NCBI GenBank assembly: GCA_903884105.1 | Contig: CAISDJ010000016.1 | Span: 1 to 64,000 of the forward strand | Direction of reading: 5' to 3' | DNA length: 64,000 nucleotides | From: an uncultured Pseudomonadota bacterium | GTDB taxonomy: Bacteria; Pseudomonadota; Gammaproteobacteria; Steroidobacterales; Steroidobacteraceae | Shown here: positions 1-8,869 of the stretch, in pieces | Numbering within the stretch: the first letter of the stretch is position 1 | Layout: each line of letters opens with the position of its first letter | Notes under the pieces: generated by a model | Databases searched by the model: none | What the model saw: the letters and a program-made list of their open reading frames with translations, nothing else | Told to the model about the DNA's origin: nothing | Made by a program: the position numbers and the translations under genes

Positions 1-322
1 AGACATCAACCGGACCGACCGGCAGAAAGCCAACCGCGTAGGCAGAGATACCCTTACCCTCTGATTTGATGTTGATGGCCCCGACCGAATCATCGGTGCT
101 GCCAAAATCAACGTAGTTCACCTCGACACCGAGCCAATCAAGAGGCCTCAGGCCTGCAATGATCTTGTAGGCCGTGCCCGCACCATCAAACTTCACGGCC
201 TGTTCCGTCCACTGGATGCTGGACTGGCCAAGGCTGCCACCCAGATAGAAGCCGTTGTCTGCCGCCTGAACGGACCCGCAGCCCAATCCCATGAGGACTG
301 CGGGCAACATGAACTTGCGCAT
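1..322 (-). CDS. Outer-membrane beta-barrel protein (3' end outside window)
   Basis: Read on the minus strand from ATG at 322 and open to the window edge, giving at least 107 residues. The N-terminus is a clear signal peptide (MRKFMLPAVLMGLGCGSVQA, cut before ADNGFYLGG). The mature start with GFYLGGSLGQ is typical of OmpA-like or opacity-type 8-strand barrels, followed by alternating strands such as YKIIAGLRPLDWLGVEVNYV. The related wording LPVGPVDV / LPFGPVEL occurs in the decayed barrel gene at 60872-61290, so the two look like paralogues. Function unknown; presumably a small outer-membrane porin-like or structural protein. The C-terminal half is not visible. Confidence 0.8.
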   Translation of the reverse strand, partial: MRKFMLPAVLMGLGCGSVQAADNGFYLGGSLGQSSIQWTEQAVKFDGAGTAYKIIAGLRPLDWLGVEVNYVDFGSTDDSVGAINIKSEGKGISAYAVGFLPVGPVDV

Positions 323-438
323 GGATGTGTTCCTCAACGGACGTCGTCTTGCTTGCTACCCGATACGACGTCGATCGTAGCAGTCGTACGCAGGAACGAA
401 ATTGTCGGAGAAACCCGACACATTGCCCCCATCCGGGC

Positions 439-3177
439 TCAGTGCGCTTCGTCCCAGTTCTTCCCCACGCCGACATCTACTTTGAGCGGAACCAGGAGCC
501 TGGCCGCACCCGACATGCGTTCGCGCACCTGCTCCACCACGGCATCAACGCGATCGGTGACAACCTCAAGAATCAGTTCGTCGTGCACCTGCATGATCAG
601 CCTGGCACCGACGCTTTCCTTGCCGAGCCAGGACGCAATATCGATCATCGCGAGCTTGATGATGTCCGCGGCAGTCCCCTGCATCGGCGCATTTATGGCA
701 CTGCGCTCTGCATACTGGCGCAATGCGCTGTTCCGCGACTGAATATCCGGCAGGTGTAGCCGGCGACCAAAAACCGTCTCGACGTAGCCCTGGTCGCGCG
801 CGCGTTGGCGGGTCTCGTCCATGTAGCGCTTCACGCCGGGATACCGCTCGAAATAGAGATCGACATACTTCTGTGCGTCGCCACGGCCTATGCCGAGCTG
901 CTTTGCGAGGCCGAAAGCCGACATGCCGTAGATCAGGCCGAAATTGATCGCCTTGGCCGAGCGGCGCTGTTCGGCGGTCACCTCTGCCAGCGGCGCGCCG
1001 AAGACTTCCGCTGCCGTTGCCTGGTGGACATCCCGGTCCTCCGCAAACGCCTGCAACAATCCGGCATCACCCGACAGGTGAGCCATGATCCGGAGTTCGA
1101 TCTGGGAATAGTCTGCAGCAATCAGCACGGTGCCCGGCGGCGCAATGAATGCCTGCCGGATTCGCCGGCCCTCCGGAGTGCGGATCGGGATGTTCTGCAG
1201 GTTCGGATCCGTTGAAGACAGCCGCCCCGTTGCAGCGATTGCTTGATGATAAGAGGTGTGTACCCTGCCTGTGCGTGGATTGATCTGTTCGGGCAACTTG
1301 TCCGTATAGGTCGATTTCAACTTCGAAAGGCTGCGGTACTGCAGGACAACACGGGGCAACTCGTGCGCTTCCGCGAGTTCCTCAAGGACATCCTCGGCGG
1401 TGGAGGGTTGGCCAGTGGGTGTCTTGCGCAGCACGGGGATACCCAGCTTCCCGAACAGGATTTCCTGCAACTGTTTGGGTGACTCGATGTTGAAAGGGCC
1501 ACCGGCGGCGATATGAGCGGCGGCTTTCAAGGCCTGCATGCTGACAGACAACTCACGACTCTGTTGCCGCAGCATCGCCTGGTCCACCAGTACGCCCGTA
1601 TGCTCCATCTCCAGCAAGATCGGCACTAATGGCTGTTCGATGGTGCGATACAGCTCCCTGAGCGCAGGCATTGCTTCCAGCTGTGGCCACAGCGTGCGAT
1701 GCAATTGCAGGGTGATATCCGCATCCTCGGCTGCGTACTCCGACGCCTGGTCGATTGCCACCTGGCTGAAGCCGATCTGTTTCGCCCCCTTGCCGGCGAC
1801 ATCTTCGTAGTGGATCGTCTCGACGCCCAGATACTTTCGGGCGACTGAATCCATGTCGTGACGTGTCGCGGTGCTATTCAGCACATACGACTCAAGCATC
1901 GTGTCGAACCGCATGCCCCGTAGATGAATGCCGTAGTTCAAGAGGACATGCGCGTCGTACTTGAGGTGGTGCCCCACTTTCCCGATCGTCTCGCTCTCAA
2001 GAATCGGCTTCAGCGCAGAGAGGGTCTTCTCCCTGTTCAGCTGTTCGGGCGCACCTGCGTAGTCATGGCCGAGCGGCACGTAGGCGGCTTCCCCGGGCTC
2101 CACCGAAAACGAGACTCCGACGATCTGGGCATCCATGTAGTTGAGCGACGTAGTCTCGGTATCGAAAGCAACAAGCTCTGCTCCCGCCAGTCGTTTGAGC
2201 CAGTGATCGAGCTCTTCTTCCGTCAACACCGTCGTGTAGTGGCCTTTCGTCCGCGCGACCGGCTCACTGCCAGCCTCGGGCGCGACCGACGCCGCTGCAG
2301 CGTTCTCCGGCCCTGGGTCGTCTCCGCCGAGCTGCTTGAGCAAGAGGCGCAATTCCAACCGGGTATAGAGTTCTCGCAATGACGCCACGTCAGGAGTTCC
2401 CCGTACCATCTCGTCCGGAGTCCTGTCGAGCTCAAGTGAGCAATTGATCGTGGCCAGCCGCTGCGACAGTTCGAGTTGGGTGAGGTTGTCACGCAGGCTC
2501 TCCCCGACCTTGCCCGATATTTCGCCGGCATGTTCCAGCAAAGAACTGACTGTGCCGAATTCATTCAGCCATTTGGCTGCAGTCTTTGGACCCACTTTGG
2601 GCACACCGGGAATGTTGTCCGACGAGTCGCCCACCAACGCCAGGTAGTCGACGATCTGTTCCGGGTACACATCGAACTTTGCCTTGACGCCATCGCGGTT
2701 GAGCACGGAACCCGTCATGGTGTTGACGAGAGTGACATGCCCATCGACCAGCTGGGCCATGTCCTTGTCGCCAGTCGAAATGAGTACATCAAGCCCCGCA
2801 TCCGCAGCCCTTCGCGCCAGTGTTCCAATGACGTCATCCGCCTCCACACCAGAAATGCGCAGCAGAGGGAGCCCGAGCGAAGTCACCGCATCCAGGAGAG
2901 GCTGTACCTGCGAGCGGAGCTCGTCCGGCATAGGGGGGCGGTTCGCCTTGTACTGCTCGAACAGCTCGTCGCGGAAAGTCCTTCCGGGAGCATCGAATAC
3001 CACGGCAACGAGTTCCGGGTTCTCTTCCTTGAGCAGCTTTTGCAGCATGTTCAGGACGCCGAGCACCGCCCCCGTCGGCTCGCCCCGGGAGTTGGTCAGC
3101 GGCGGCAATGCGTGAAAGGCGCGGTAGAGGTATGAAGATCCGTCGATCAGCACCAGTTTTCGGCTTGCAGCGCTCAT
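439..3177 (-). CDS. polA: DNA polymerase I
   Basis: 912 residues from ATG at 3177 (a TTG codon lies directly before it). The three classical domains are present. The N-terminal 5'-3' exonuclease shows LVLIDGSSYLYRAFHAL and the helix-hairpin-helix GVPKVGPKTAAKWL. The 3'-5' proofreading domain keeps FDTETTSLN near residue 340, so proofreading is probably active. The polymerase has motif A (ADYSQIELRIMAH), motif B (INFGLIYGMS) and motif C (MQVHDEL). It fills gaps in repair and removes RNA primers. The lptM-like gene ends 3 bp upstream, so the two are probably cotranscribed. Confidence 0.98.
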   Translation of the reverse strand: MSAASRKLVLIDGSSYLYRAFHALPPLTNSRGEPTGAVLGVLNMLQKLLKEENPELVAVVFDAPGRTFRDELFEQYKANRPPMPDELRSQVQPLLDAVTSLGLPLLRISGVEADDVIGTLARRAADAGLDVLISTGDKDMAQLVDGHVTLVNTMTGSVLNRDGVKAKFDVYPEQIVDYLALVGDSSDNIPGVPKVGPKTAAKWLNEFGTVSSLLEHAGEISGKVGESLRDNLTQLELSQRLATINCSLELDRTPDEMVRGTPDVASLRELYTRLELRLLLKQLGGDDPGPENAAAASVAPEAGSEPVARTKGHYTTVLTEEELDHWLKRLAGAELVAFDTETTSLNYMDAQIVGVSFSVEPGEAAYVPLGHDYAGAPEQLNREKTLSALKPILESETIGKVGHHLKYDAHVLLNYGIHLRGMRFDTMLESYVLNSTATRHDMDSVARKYLGVETIHYEDVAGKGAKQIGFSQVAIDQASEYAAEDADITLQLHRTLWPQLEAMPALRELYRTIEQPLVPILLEMEHTGVLVDQAMLRQQSRELSVSMQALKAAAHIAAGGPFNIESPKQLQEILFGKLGIPVLRKTPTGQPSTAEDVLEELAEAHELPRVVLQYRSLSKLKSTYTDKLPEQINPRTGRVHTSYHQAIAATGRLSSTDPNLQNIPIRTPEGRRIRQAFIAPPGTVLIAADYSQIELRIMAHLSGDAGLLQAFAEDRDVHQATAAEVFGAPLAEVTAEQRRSAKAINFGLIYGMSAFGLAKQLGIGRGDAQKYVDLYFERYPGVKRYMDETRQRARDQGYVETVFGRRLHLPDIQSRNSALRQYAERSAINAPMQGTAADIIKLAMIDIASWLGKESVGARLIMQVHDELILEVVTDRVDAVVEQVRERMSGAARLLVPLKVDVGVGKNWDEAH

Positions 3178-3180
3178 CAA

Positions 3181-3429
3181 TCAGTTCGTCGGCTGCGGTG
3201 CCGGTTGTTCGGCGGGTTGAGTCGTGCGGTCGCGCTTCTGCGCTTGAGGAGCGGGTTGAGGAAGAACAACGTCCGATTTCTCTGCAGTCGCGGAAGTGGC
3301 CGGCTGTGCGACCTCGGTTGCCACTTGCGGCCTGTCCTCTGGCAGGTAGAGAGGCCCACGCAGACCACACCCTCCAAGCAGCAGTGGGGCGAGCGACGCG
3401 AGAACGAGTAGGGGAATGCTGGCCTTCAT
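3181..3429 (-). CDS. lptM: Small lipoprotein, LptM (YifL) family
   Basis: 82 residues. A hydrophobic signal is followed by a lipobox (LLGGC, lipidated Cys21) and then the family hallmark CGLRGPLYLPED. The rest is a Pro/Gln/Ala-rich, disordered tail. LptM homologues assist oxidative maturation of the LPS translocon LptD in the outer membrane; that role is taken from the family, not shown here. In many proteobacteria the gene precedes lysA, but here it precedes polA with only a few bases between. Confidence 0.85.
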   Translation of the reverse strand: MKASIPLLVLASLAPLLLGGCGLRGPLYLPEDRPQVATEVAQPATSATAEKSDVVLPQPAPQAQKRDRTTQPAEQPAPQPTN

Positions 3430-3667
3430 CGAGGAGTCTCCGTAGACGGCGGGTCCATGAAATCTCGCCGGGAAGAGAGCAGCATTGTATCAGGCGTCCT
3501 CGTTCTTAGGCGCGCCAGGCCGTTGGCCACTAGGGCGCTTCCAAGGGAAAACACCATTGTGATTGGGTTAAACTCCACGCTGGCAATTGACCGTGCGCTT
3601 TGCGGCGCACCAGCGACCTAGTGGATGCGCCGCAGGCGCGTCGTTACGGCACCGGGGAGATCATGCG

Positions 3668-4354
3668 ATGGGTTTTGTGATTGCATCGAGTCCTCAGGCA
3701 TCTGTCGAAGTGAGCGGCACGGGTGACCGATATCCGGTCCACCGTATCTATTGTGTGGGGCGGAACTACGCTGACCATGCGCGTGAAATGGGCGGTGACC
3801 CGGAGCGCGAGCCGCCCTTTTTCTTCATGAAACCCGCCGACGCCGTGGTCCCGAGCGGTGCGACGATTCCGTATCCCCCGCGGACCGCCAATTTTCACCA
3901 CGAGCTTGAGCTGGTCATCGCCCTTGGCAAGGGCGGGCAGAACATTCCGGTCGATCGGGCCCTCGACCACATCTACGGCTATGCAGTGGGAAACGACTTC
4001 ACGCGACGCGACCTGCAGACTGCAATGCGCAACGTCGGACGTCCGTGGGACGTGAGCAAGGGGTTTGATCGAGCCGCTGCGATCGGCAGCATCCGTCCGG
4101 TAAGCGCAGGTGGGCACCTGCTTGCGGGCCGCATGTACTTGAGGGTCAATGGTGTAACCCGCCAGGACAGCGACGTCAGCCAGATGATCTGGAGCGTGCC
4201 CGAGATCGTCGCCGAACTCTCGACGTTGTTCGAGCTGGTTCCGGGCGACCTGATCTATACAGGAACCCCGGCAGGTGTCGGTGCGCTCAAGTCAGGGGAC
4301 CGCATTGAGGCGGGGATCGAGGGCCTGGATGCCCTCGTCACCTTGATAGCCTGA
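3668..4354 (+). CDS. Fumarylacetoacetate hydrolase family protein, fumarylpyruvate hydrolase-like
   Basis: 228 residues from ATG 3668, which has a purine-rich GGGGAGA 8-15 bp upstream; the longer open frame to 3587 lacks a better site. The fold signature is complete: YCVGRNYADHAREMG, FFFMKPADAVV, the metal-binding HHELELVIALG and DFTRRDLQ, and near the end YTGTPAGVGAL. The combination PVHRIYCVGRNYADHAREMG with PPFFFMKPADAVV is close to fumarylpyruvate hydrolases of gentisate degradation. No other gentisate gene is nearby, so the physiological substrate is uncertain. Metal-dependent C-C bond hydrolase, cytoplasmic. Confidence 0.85.
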   Translation: MGFVIASSPQASVEVSGTGDRYPVHRIYCVGRNYADHAREMGGDPEREPPFFFMKPADAVVPSGATIPYPPRTANFHHELELVIALGKGGQNIPVDRALDHIYGYAVGNDFTRRDLQTAMRNVGRPWDVSKGFDRAAAIGSIRPVSAGGHLLAGRMYLRVNGVTRQDSDVSQMIWSVPEIVAELSTLFELVPGDLIYTGTPAGVGALKSGDRIEAGIEGLDALVTLIA

Positions 4355-4364
4355 GAAGCGAGTC

Positions 4365-4385
4365 AGCGGTGCCCAAGGCACCGCT
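4365..4385. terminator. Hairpin between convergent genes (possible bidirectional terminator)
   Basis: A perfect 9-bp stem, AGCGGTGCC / GGCACCGCT, closes on a CAA loop. It sits between the stop codons of the FAH-family gene (+) and argH (-). There is no T-run on either side, so it may act as a processing or Rho-assisted terminator. Confidence 0.5.
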
Positions 4386-4397
4386 TGCCGCACGGCA

Positions 4398-5585
4398 TCA
4401 CTTCTTGCCGTACTGCGCGCCGATTCGCCGATAAGCCTCACGAAAGGGGATGCCTTCCTTTACCACGAGCGCGTTGGCTTCAGCGGCCGCGTTGATCGAC
4501 GGATCGAGCTGGATGTTGTCGGCCCTGAACCGGACCCCGGCCAGGGCCGGAACGAGGATATCGAGCGTGTCAGCGCACAGGTCGATGGCGCGGAACAACG
4601 GAATCTTGATCAGCTGCAGATCGCGCTGATAGCCCGACGGCAGCTTGGCAACGATGCCCTGGACCTCGTTCAGGCACGCATGGGCAGTGGCCGTGCGGCC
4701 GCGGATCAGTTCGAACACGTCAGGATTGCGCTTTTGCGGCATGATGGACGAGCCCGTCGTGAACTCGGCAGGCAGTTCAACGAACGCAAATTCCTGCGTG
4801 TAGAACAACATGAGATCGGCGGAGAGGCGGCCGACGTCCTGCATCACGAGCCCGATCTGGAACAGCAGTTCGGCCTCCGCTTTGCCGCGCGACAGCTGTA
4901 CGGCCGTCACTGGCTCATGAACCTCGCGAAAGCCAAGGCTGCGTTGCGTGGCAGCCCGGTCAATGGGCAGATTCGGTGTACCGTAGCCCGCTGCCGAACC
5001 CAACGGACTCTTGCTCGTCCTGCGCTTGACCTGCGCAATTCCCGCCGCGTCATCCCGCAATTCCGCAGCAAACCCGCCTGCCCAGAGGACCACGGAACTC
5101 GGCATGGCTTGCTGCATATGGGTATAGCCGGGAAGCACGACGTCGCCTGCGCGCACGGCTAGCTCGTCCAGCGAAGCGGCTACGCCGAGTGTCTTTGCCT
5201 CCAGGCCGTCAATGACGTCAAGCAGATACAGTCGCAATGCCGTCAATACCTGGTCGTTACGGGAACGACCGAGGTGCACGCGACCGCCGGCTTCGCCAAT
5301 TTTCTGCGTGAGCAGACTTTCAATTGCCGTTTGGCCGTCCTCGTGTTCCAGGTTCACGCGCCAGTCGCCGCGAGCATGCGCTGCGGCGATGTCAGTCAGC
5401 CCCGTCCGGATCAATTCGAGATCCGAAGCTGACAGCAGGCCCTGCGCACTCAGCATCTCGGCATGCGCGATGGAAGCACGCACGTCATACGCCACCAGGC
5501 GATTGTCGAGGGCGTGGTCTTCGCCGGCGGTGTAGCGAAGAACGCGTTCGTCGAGCGGAGCTCCCTTGTCCCACAGGCGCGTCAT
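4398..5585 (-). CDS. argH: Argininosuccinate lyase
   Basis: 395 residues. Splits argininosuccinate into arginine and fumarate, the last step of arginine synthesis. The fumarase/aspartase signature GSSIMPQKRNPDVFE and the HLGRSRNDQV motif are present, as is the substrate-binding PGYTHMQ. At 395 residues it is shorter than the usual 430-460: the chain stops at AYRRIGAQYGKK and lacks most of the C-terminal helical tail. It is the last gene of the arginine operon, starting 9 bp after argB. Confidence 0.95.
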   Translation of the reverse strand: MTRLWDKGAPLDERVLRYTAGEDHALDNRLVAYDVRASIAHAEMLSAQGLLSASDLELIRTGLTDIAAAHARGDWRVNLEHEDGQTAIESLLTQKIGEAGGRVHLGRSRNDQVLTALRLYLLDVIDGLEAKTLGVAASLDELAVRAGDVVLPGYTHMQQAMPSSVVLWAGGFAAELRDDAAGIAQVKRRTSKSPLGSAAGYGTPNLPIDRAATQRSLGFREVHEPVTAVQLSRGKAEAELLFQIGLVMQDVGRLSADLMLFYTQEFAFVELPAEFTTGSSIMPQKRNPDVFELIRGRTATAHACLNEVQGIVAKLPSGYQRDLQLIKIPLFRAIDLCADTLDILVPALAGVRFRADNIQLDPSINAAAEANALVVKEGIPFREAYRRIGAQYGKK

Positions 5586-5594
5586 GGCCGTTGC

Positions 5595-6515
5595 CTATCC
5601 CTGCTGCTCAGCCGCGCTCAGGGCTTTCGTATCCTGCACGATGAGCGTACCGGTGCCTTCGTTCGTGAAGACCTCCGCGAGGATACTGTCCTGCGCCTTG
5701 TACGAGATCACATGGACGCGGCGTACGCCGCCCCGGATCGCGTCTTCGATCGCCTTTGCTTTCGGCAACATGCCGTCTTTCAGGCTGCCCTGGTCCCGCA
5801 GCCGCTTCAGACCATTTAGGTCCGTATACGACACCACTGATCGCGGGTCATCGAGCGATTCGAGAATGCCGGCAGCGCCCGTGCACAGAATCAACTTCTC
5901 GGCCTTCAGGGCTGCACCAATTGCAGATGCCACGGTATCCGCATTGATGTTGAGCAACTGCCCCGAATCATCAGCGGAGACCGGGCTGACCACCGGCATC
6001 AGTCCGTCATCAAGCAGCTGCTGCAGCACCTTCGCATCCACGAGGTCGATGTCACCGACAAAGCCGTAGTCGACGGTCTGGCCTTCAACGATAGCTGGCG
6101 GACGCTTGTGGGCGCGGATCAAGCCGGCATCGACGCCGCTGACGCCCACCGCGGCAATGTCCAGTTCGCGGCACATACCTAGAATCTGCGTGTTGACGAG
6201 GCCGTTCAGGACCATGCTGGTGACATCGATGGACTTCGCATCCGTCACGCGACGGCCGGCCACGATCCTGGGTTCGAGCCCGAGCGATTGCTGGATCTCG
6301 GTCAGCTGCGGACCGCCGCCATGCATCAACACTACGCGAATGCCAACCTGGTGCAGGATTGCGACCTGTTCCATGAGCCCGCGTGCGAGTGCCGGATCGC
6401 CGAACACCCCACCGCTCGCCTTGATGACGAAGATCTTGCCCTTGTACATGCGGATATACGGGGCCGCGCTCTTGAGGGCGCGGACGGCAACCGAAGGATC
6501 AGTACGATGAACCAT
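5595..6515 (-). CDS. argB: N-acylglutamate kinase
   Basis: 306 residues, an amino-acid kinase fold phosphorylating N-acetyl- (or N-succinyl-) glutamate. Seen: phosphate-binding VIKASGG near residue 32 (usually K-x-GG, here with an extra Ser), HGGGPQL for substrate, NINADTVA and the late catalytic lysine in GMLPKAKAIEDA. Unlike the Xanthomonas enzyme, there is no fused N-acetyltransferase domain, so acylation of glutamate must come from another protein. It lies between argF' (82 bp upstream) and argH (9 bp downstream). The acyl specificity cannot be read directly; the neighbouring transcarbamylase suggests succinyl. Confidence 0.93.
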   Translation of the reverse strand: MVHRTDPSVAVRALKSAAPYIRMYKGKIFVIKASGGVFGDPALARGLMEQVAILHQVGIRVVLMHGGGPQLTEIQQSLGLEPRIVAGRRVTDAKSIDVTSMVLNGLVNTQILGMCRELDIAAVGVSGVDAGLIRAHKRPPAIVEGQTVDYGFVGDIDLVDAKVLQQLLDDGLMPVVSPVSADDSGQLLNINADTVASAIGAALKAEKLILCTGAAGILESLDDPRSVVSYTDLNGLKRLRDQGSLKDGMLPKAKAIEDAIRGGVRRVHVISYKAQDSILAEVFTNEGTGTLIVQDTKALSAAEQQG

Positions 6516-6597
6516 GACTTTGACTCACATCAATGAGAGCGTTTGCGGGTAGGCTGGAATTGCCAGTGACGATTTCGTGGAAGACGGGGCAACTGCG

Positions 6598-7626
6598 TCA
6601 GTTGCGACGGCCACGTGACTGATTCGTATTGCTGCGGAACATCTTGTAGAGCACGGCCATCTGCACAACCATGCGATTGTAGGCCTCACGCACGACGACG
6701 CTGCGCGGACCATCAAGCACCTCATCCGCCACGGCGACGTTTCGACGTACTGGAAGGCAGTGCATGAAGTGGCTGTTGGGGGCTGCTGTCTTGAACCAGC
6801 TGTCAGTGATGCACCAGTCGTTCAAGTTGCCGCGCAGCTTCACTTCGGCTTCGCTATTGCCGTAGTGAAGAGGCGAACCCCATTCCTTGGCGTAAACGAC
6901 ATGAGCGCCTGCGAGTGCTTCGCCACGATCTGTGGTCTCACGCAATGAACCACCTGCACTTGCAGCAGCCTGCCGCGCCTTTTCCATGATCGGTGCCGGC
7001 AGTGCATAGCCTTCGGGGCGCAGCACGACGACTTCCATGCCACGCAAGGCGGCCATGTGTACCGTCGCAGACGGCACTGCGAGCGGCAGTGCTCGCGGAT
7101 GATTGACCCAGGACAGCACGAACTTGCCACGCTCCGGTATCTTGAGTTCATCCATTGTGTACCAGTCTGCCAGGGCCTGGCAGGGATGGTTCATCGCGGA
7201 CTCCATGTTCACAAGAGGCTTGTTGCAGAGGTCGGCCATCATCTTGAATTGCGTTTCGGCCATGTCGGCTTCCAGGCTCTTGCCCTCAGCGAACATGCGG
7301 ATGCCAATGGCATCGCAATACGAAGCCAGCACGGGCACCGCTTCGCGCACGTGTTCCGCGGCCGATCCGTTCATGATGGCGCCGCTGCGTGTCTCCAATT
7401 GCCACGTGCCCTGGCCGGGCGTTACGACGAACACCGAGCCTCCGAGACGCATCATGCCGCTCTGGAAGGACGCCAGGGTGCGGAGCGAGGGATTCAGGAA
7501 AAGCAGGCCAAGTACCTTGCCAGCCAGCGCCTGTGGGTCGGGGTGGCTTTGCAGACGGGCGGCCAGTCCCAGCAGGTCCTTGACCTCATCACGCGAAAAG
7601 TCGGCCAAATCGAGAAAGCGATTCAT
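6598..7626 (-). CDS. argF': N-acylornithine carbamoyltransferase, probably N-succinylornithine type
   Basis: 342 residues from ATG 7626, chosen over ATG 7641 because GGAG lies 9 bp before it and the protein then begins like the family. The carbamoyl-phosphate motifs are SLRT (47-50), HPCQ (147-150) and HCLPVRRN. It belongs to the acetyl/succinylornithine transcarbamylases, not to ArgF, with NHPRALPLAVP and MNGSAAEH. At the position that decides acyl specificity (Glu92 in Xanthomonas AOTCase, Pro90 in Bacteroides SOTCase) it has Ala90. The carboxylated Lys302 of AOTCase is replaced by Ala (RRNVAVAD). Both point to N-succinylornithine as substrate; this is an inference from published mutational work as I recall it. 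Confidence 0.9.
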   Translation of the reverse strand: MNRFLDLADFSRDEVKDLLGLAARLQSHPDPQALAGKVLGLLFLNPSLRTLASFQSGMMRLGGSVFVVTPGQGTWQLETRSGAIMNGSAAEHVREAVPVLASYCDAIGIRMFAEGKSLEADMAETQFKMMADLCNKPLVNMESAMNHPCQALADWYTMDELKIPERGKFVLSWVNHPRALPLAVPSATVHMAALRGMEVVVLRPEGYALPAPIMEKARQAAASAGGSLRETTDRGEALAGAHVVYAKEWGSPLHYGNSEAEVKLRGNLNDWCITDSWFKTAAPNSHFMHCLPVRRNVAVADEVLDGPRSVVVREAYNRMVVQMAVLYKMFRSNTNQSRGRRN

Positions 7627-7672
7627 GGAAGAGCGCTCCATGCCATCGGTACCGGGCGCTTGCTGCAGTAAG

Positions 7673-8866
7673 TCATTTTTCGATCCTCAGGAGCGCGGCA
7701 CGCAGCATGTCCACGTGCTCGCTCTGCAATACATAGGGAGCCAGGATGCGCACGATATGCGGATCGCCACTCGTTCCTGCCAGGATGTCCTGCTTCAACA
7801 AGGCGGCCTGGATGTCCTTGGCTGGGCGAGTCGTACGCAGACCCAGCAGGAAGCCGGCACCCTGTACGGCCGTTACGGGTCCCACGATGCAGCGCTCGCG
7901 AATCTCCGCCGAACGCAGTCGGACGTTTTCCAGCAGGTTTTCTGACTCGATGATGTCGACGACAGCTTCGACCATCGCGCAGGCCATTGGTCCGCCACCG
8001 AAAGTCGTGCCGAGGTCGTCGACATGCAGGTGCGCAGCCATCGCATCGGAGAGCAGCAGCGCAGAGACAGGGAAGCCCGCACCCAGCGCCTTGGCGGTCG
8101 TGATCATGTCCGGCGTGACGCCGTACAGGTTCGCCGCAAAGGGATGACCCGTACGGCCAACACCGCACTGCACCTCGTCGAAGATCAGCACTGCCCCGGT
8201 CTCGCTGCAGCGCTTCCTCAGTGTCTCCAGCAGCTGCTTGGGCAAATCGAGTGCGCCCGCGACGCCTTGAACCGGCTCGACGATCACAGCGCCCGTCTGC
8301 TCGGTGATCGCAGCGCTCGCTGCCTCAATATCAGTACGTGAGATAAAACTCACATCGAACGGCATTTGCGGAAAGCCATACCATTTCTTCTGTGCACCCC
8401 ACGTGACGGCGCCCGCCGCAGCGGTGCGGCCATGGAAGCTGCCTTCCAGGGCAATCACCTGGCGACGGCCCGTGATCTTGAGCGCCAGCTTGAGCGCATT
8501 CTCGTTTGCTTCGGCGCCCGAGTTGATGAAGAACACGGTATCGAGCCCGAGGCCGCAGAACTTCGCCAGCCGGGTTGCTGCGCGTTTGCGCACATCCAGT
8601 GGCACGGCGTTGCTCTGGAAAGCCAGTGACTTGGCCTGGTTCGTCAGTGCAGCCAACCACCGCGGATGGCCGTACCCCAGCGCGGCGACGGCATGGCCCC
8701 CATACAAATCAAGCACGTGGCGGCCATCAGGAGTATTGAGGAAGACGCCTTGGGCATCCACGACTTCCAGAGGGAACTGGGCATAGACGGGCGCGAGATG
8801 GTCGGGCGGCGCGTTGTGCCCCGCCTCAGCCGGTTTGTTTGCTACAGGTGCTTGCATGGCAGTCAT
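7673..8866 (-). CDS. argD: N-acylornithine aminotransferase
   Basis: 397 residues, class III PLP aminotransferase. Converts N-acylglutamate semialdehyde to N-acylornithine using glutamate. Seen: LDLYGGHAVAALGYGHP, NSGAEANENALKLAL, the PLP-phosphate region EGSFHGRT, FDEVQCGVGRTG, and the Schiff-base lysine in TTAKALGAGFP. The LDLYGGHAV wording recalls ArgD of Bacteroidota more than E. coli ArgD. It starts 3 bp after the argC stop, so the two are translationally coupled. Acyl group not determined by sequence. Confidence 0.93.
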   Translation of the reverse strand: MTAMQAPVANKPAEAGHNAPPDHLAPVYAQFPLEVVDAQGVFLNTPDGRHVLDLYGGHAVAALGYGHPRWLAALTNQAKSLAFQSNAVPLDVRKRAATRLAKFCGLGLDTVFFINSGAEANENALKLALKITGRRQVIALEGSFHGRTAAAGAVTWGAQKKWYGFPQMPFDVSFISRTDIEAASAAITEQTGAVIVEPVQGVAGALDLPKQLLETLRKRCSETGAVLIFDEVQCGVGRTGHPFAANLYGVTPDMITTAKALGAGFPVSALLLSDAMAAHLHVDDLGTTFGGGPMACAMVEAVVDIIESENLLENVRLRSAEIRERCIVGPVTAVQGAGFLLGLRTTRPAKDIQAALLKQDILAGTSGDPHIVRILAPYVLQSEHVDMLRAALLRIEK

Positions 8867-8869
8867 CCT

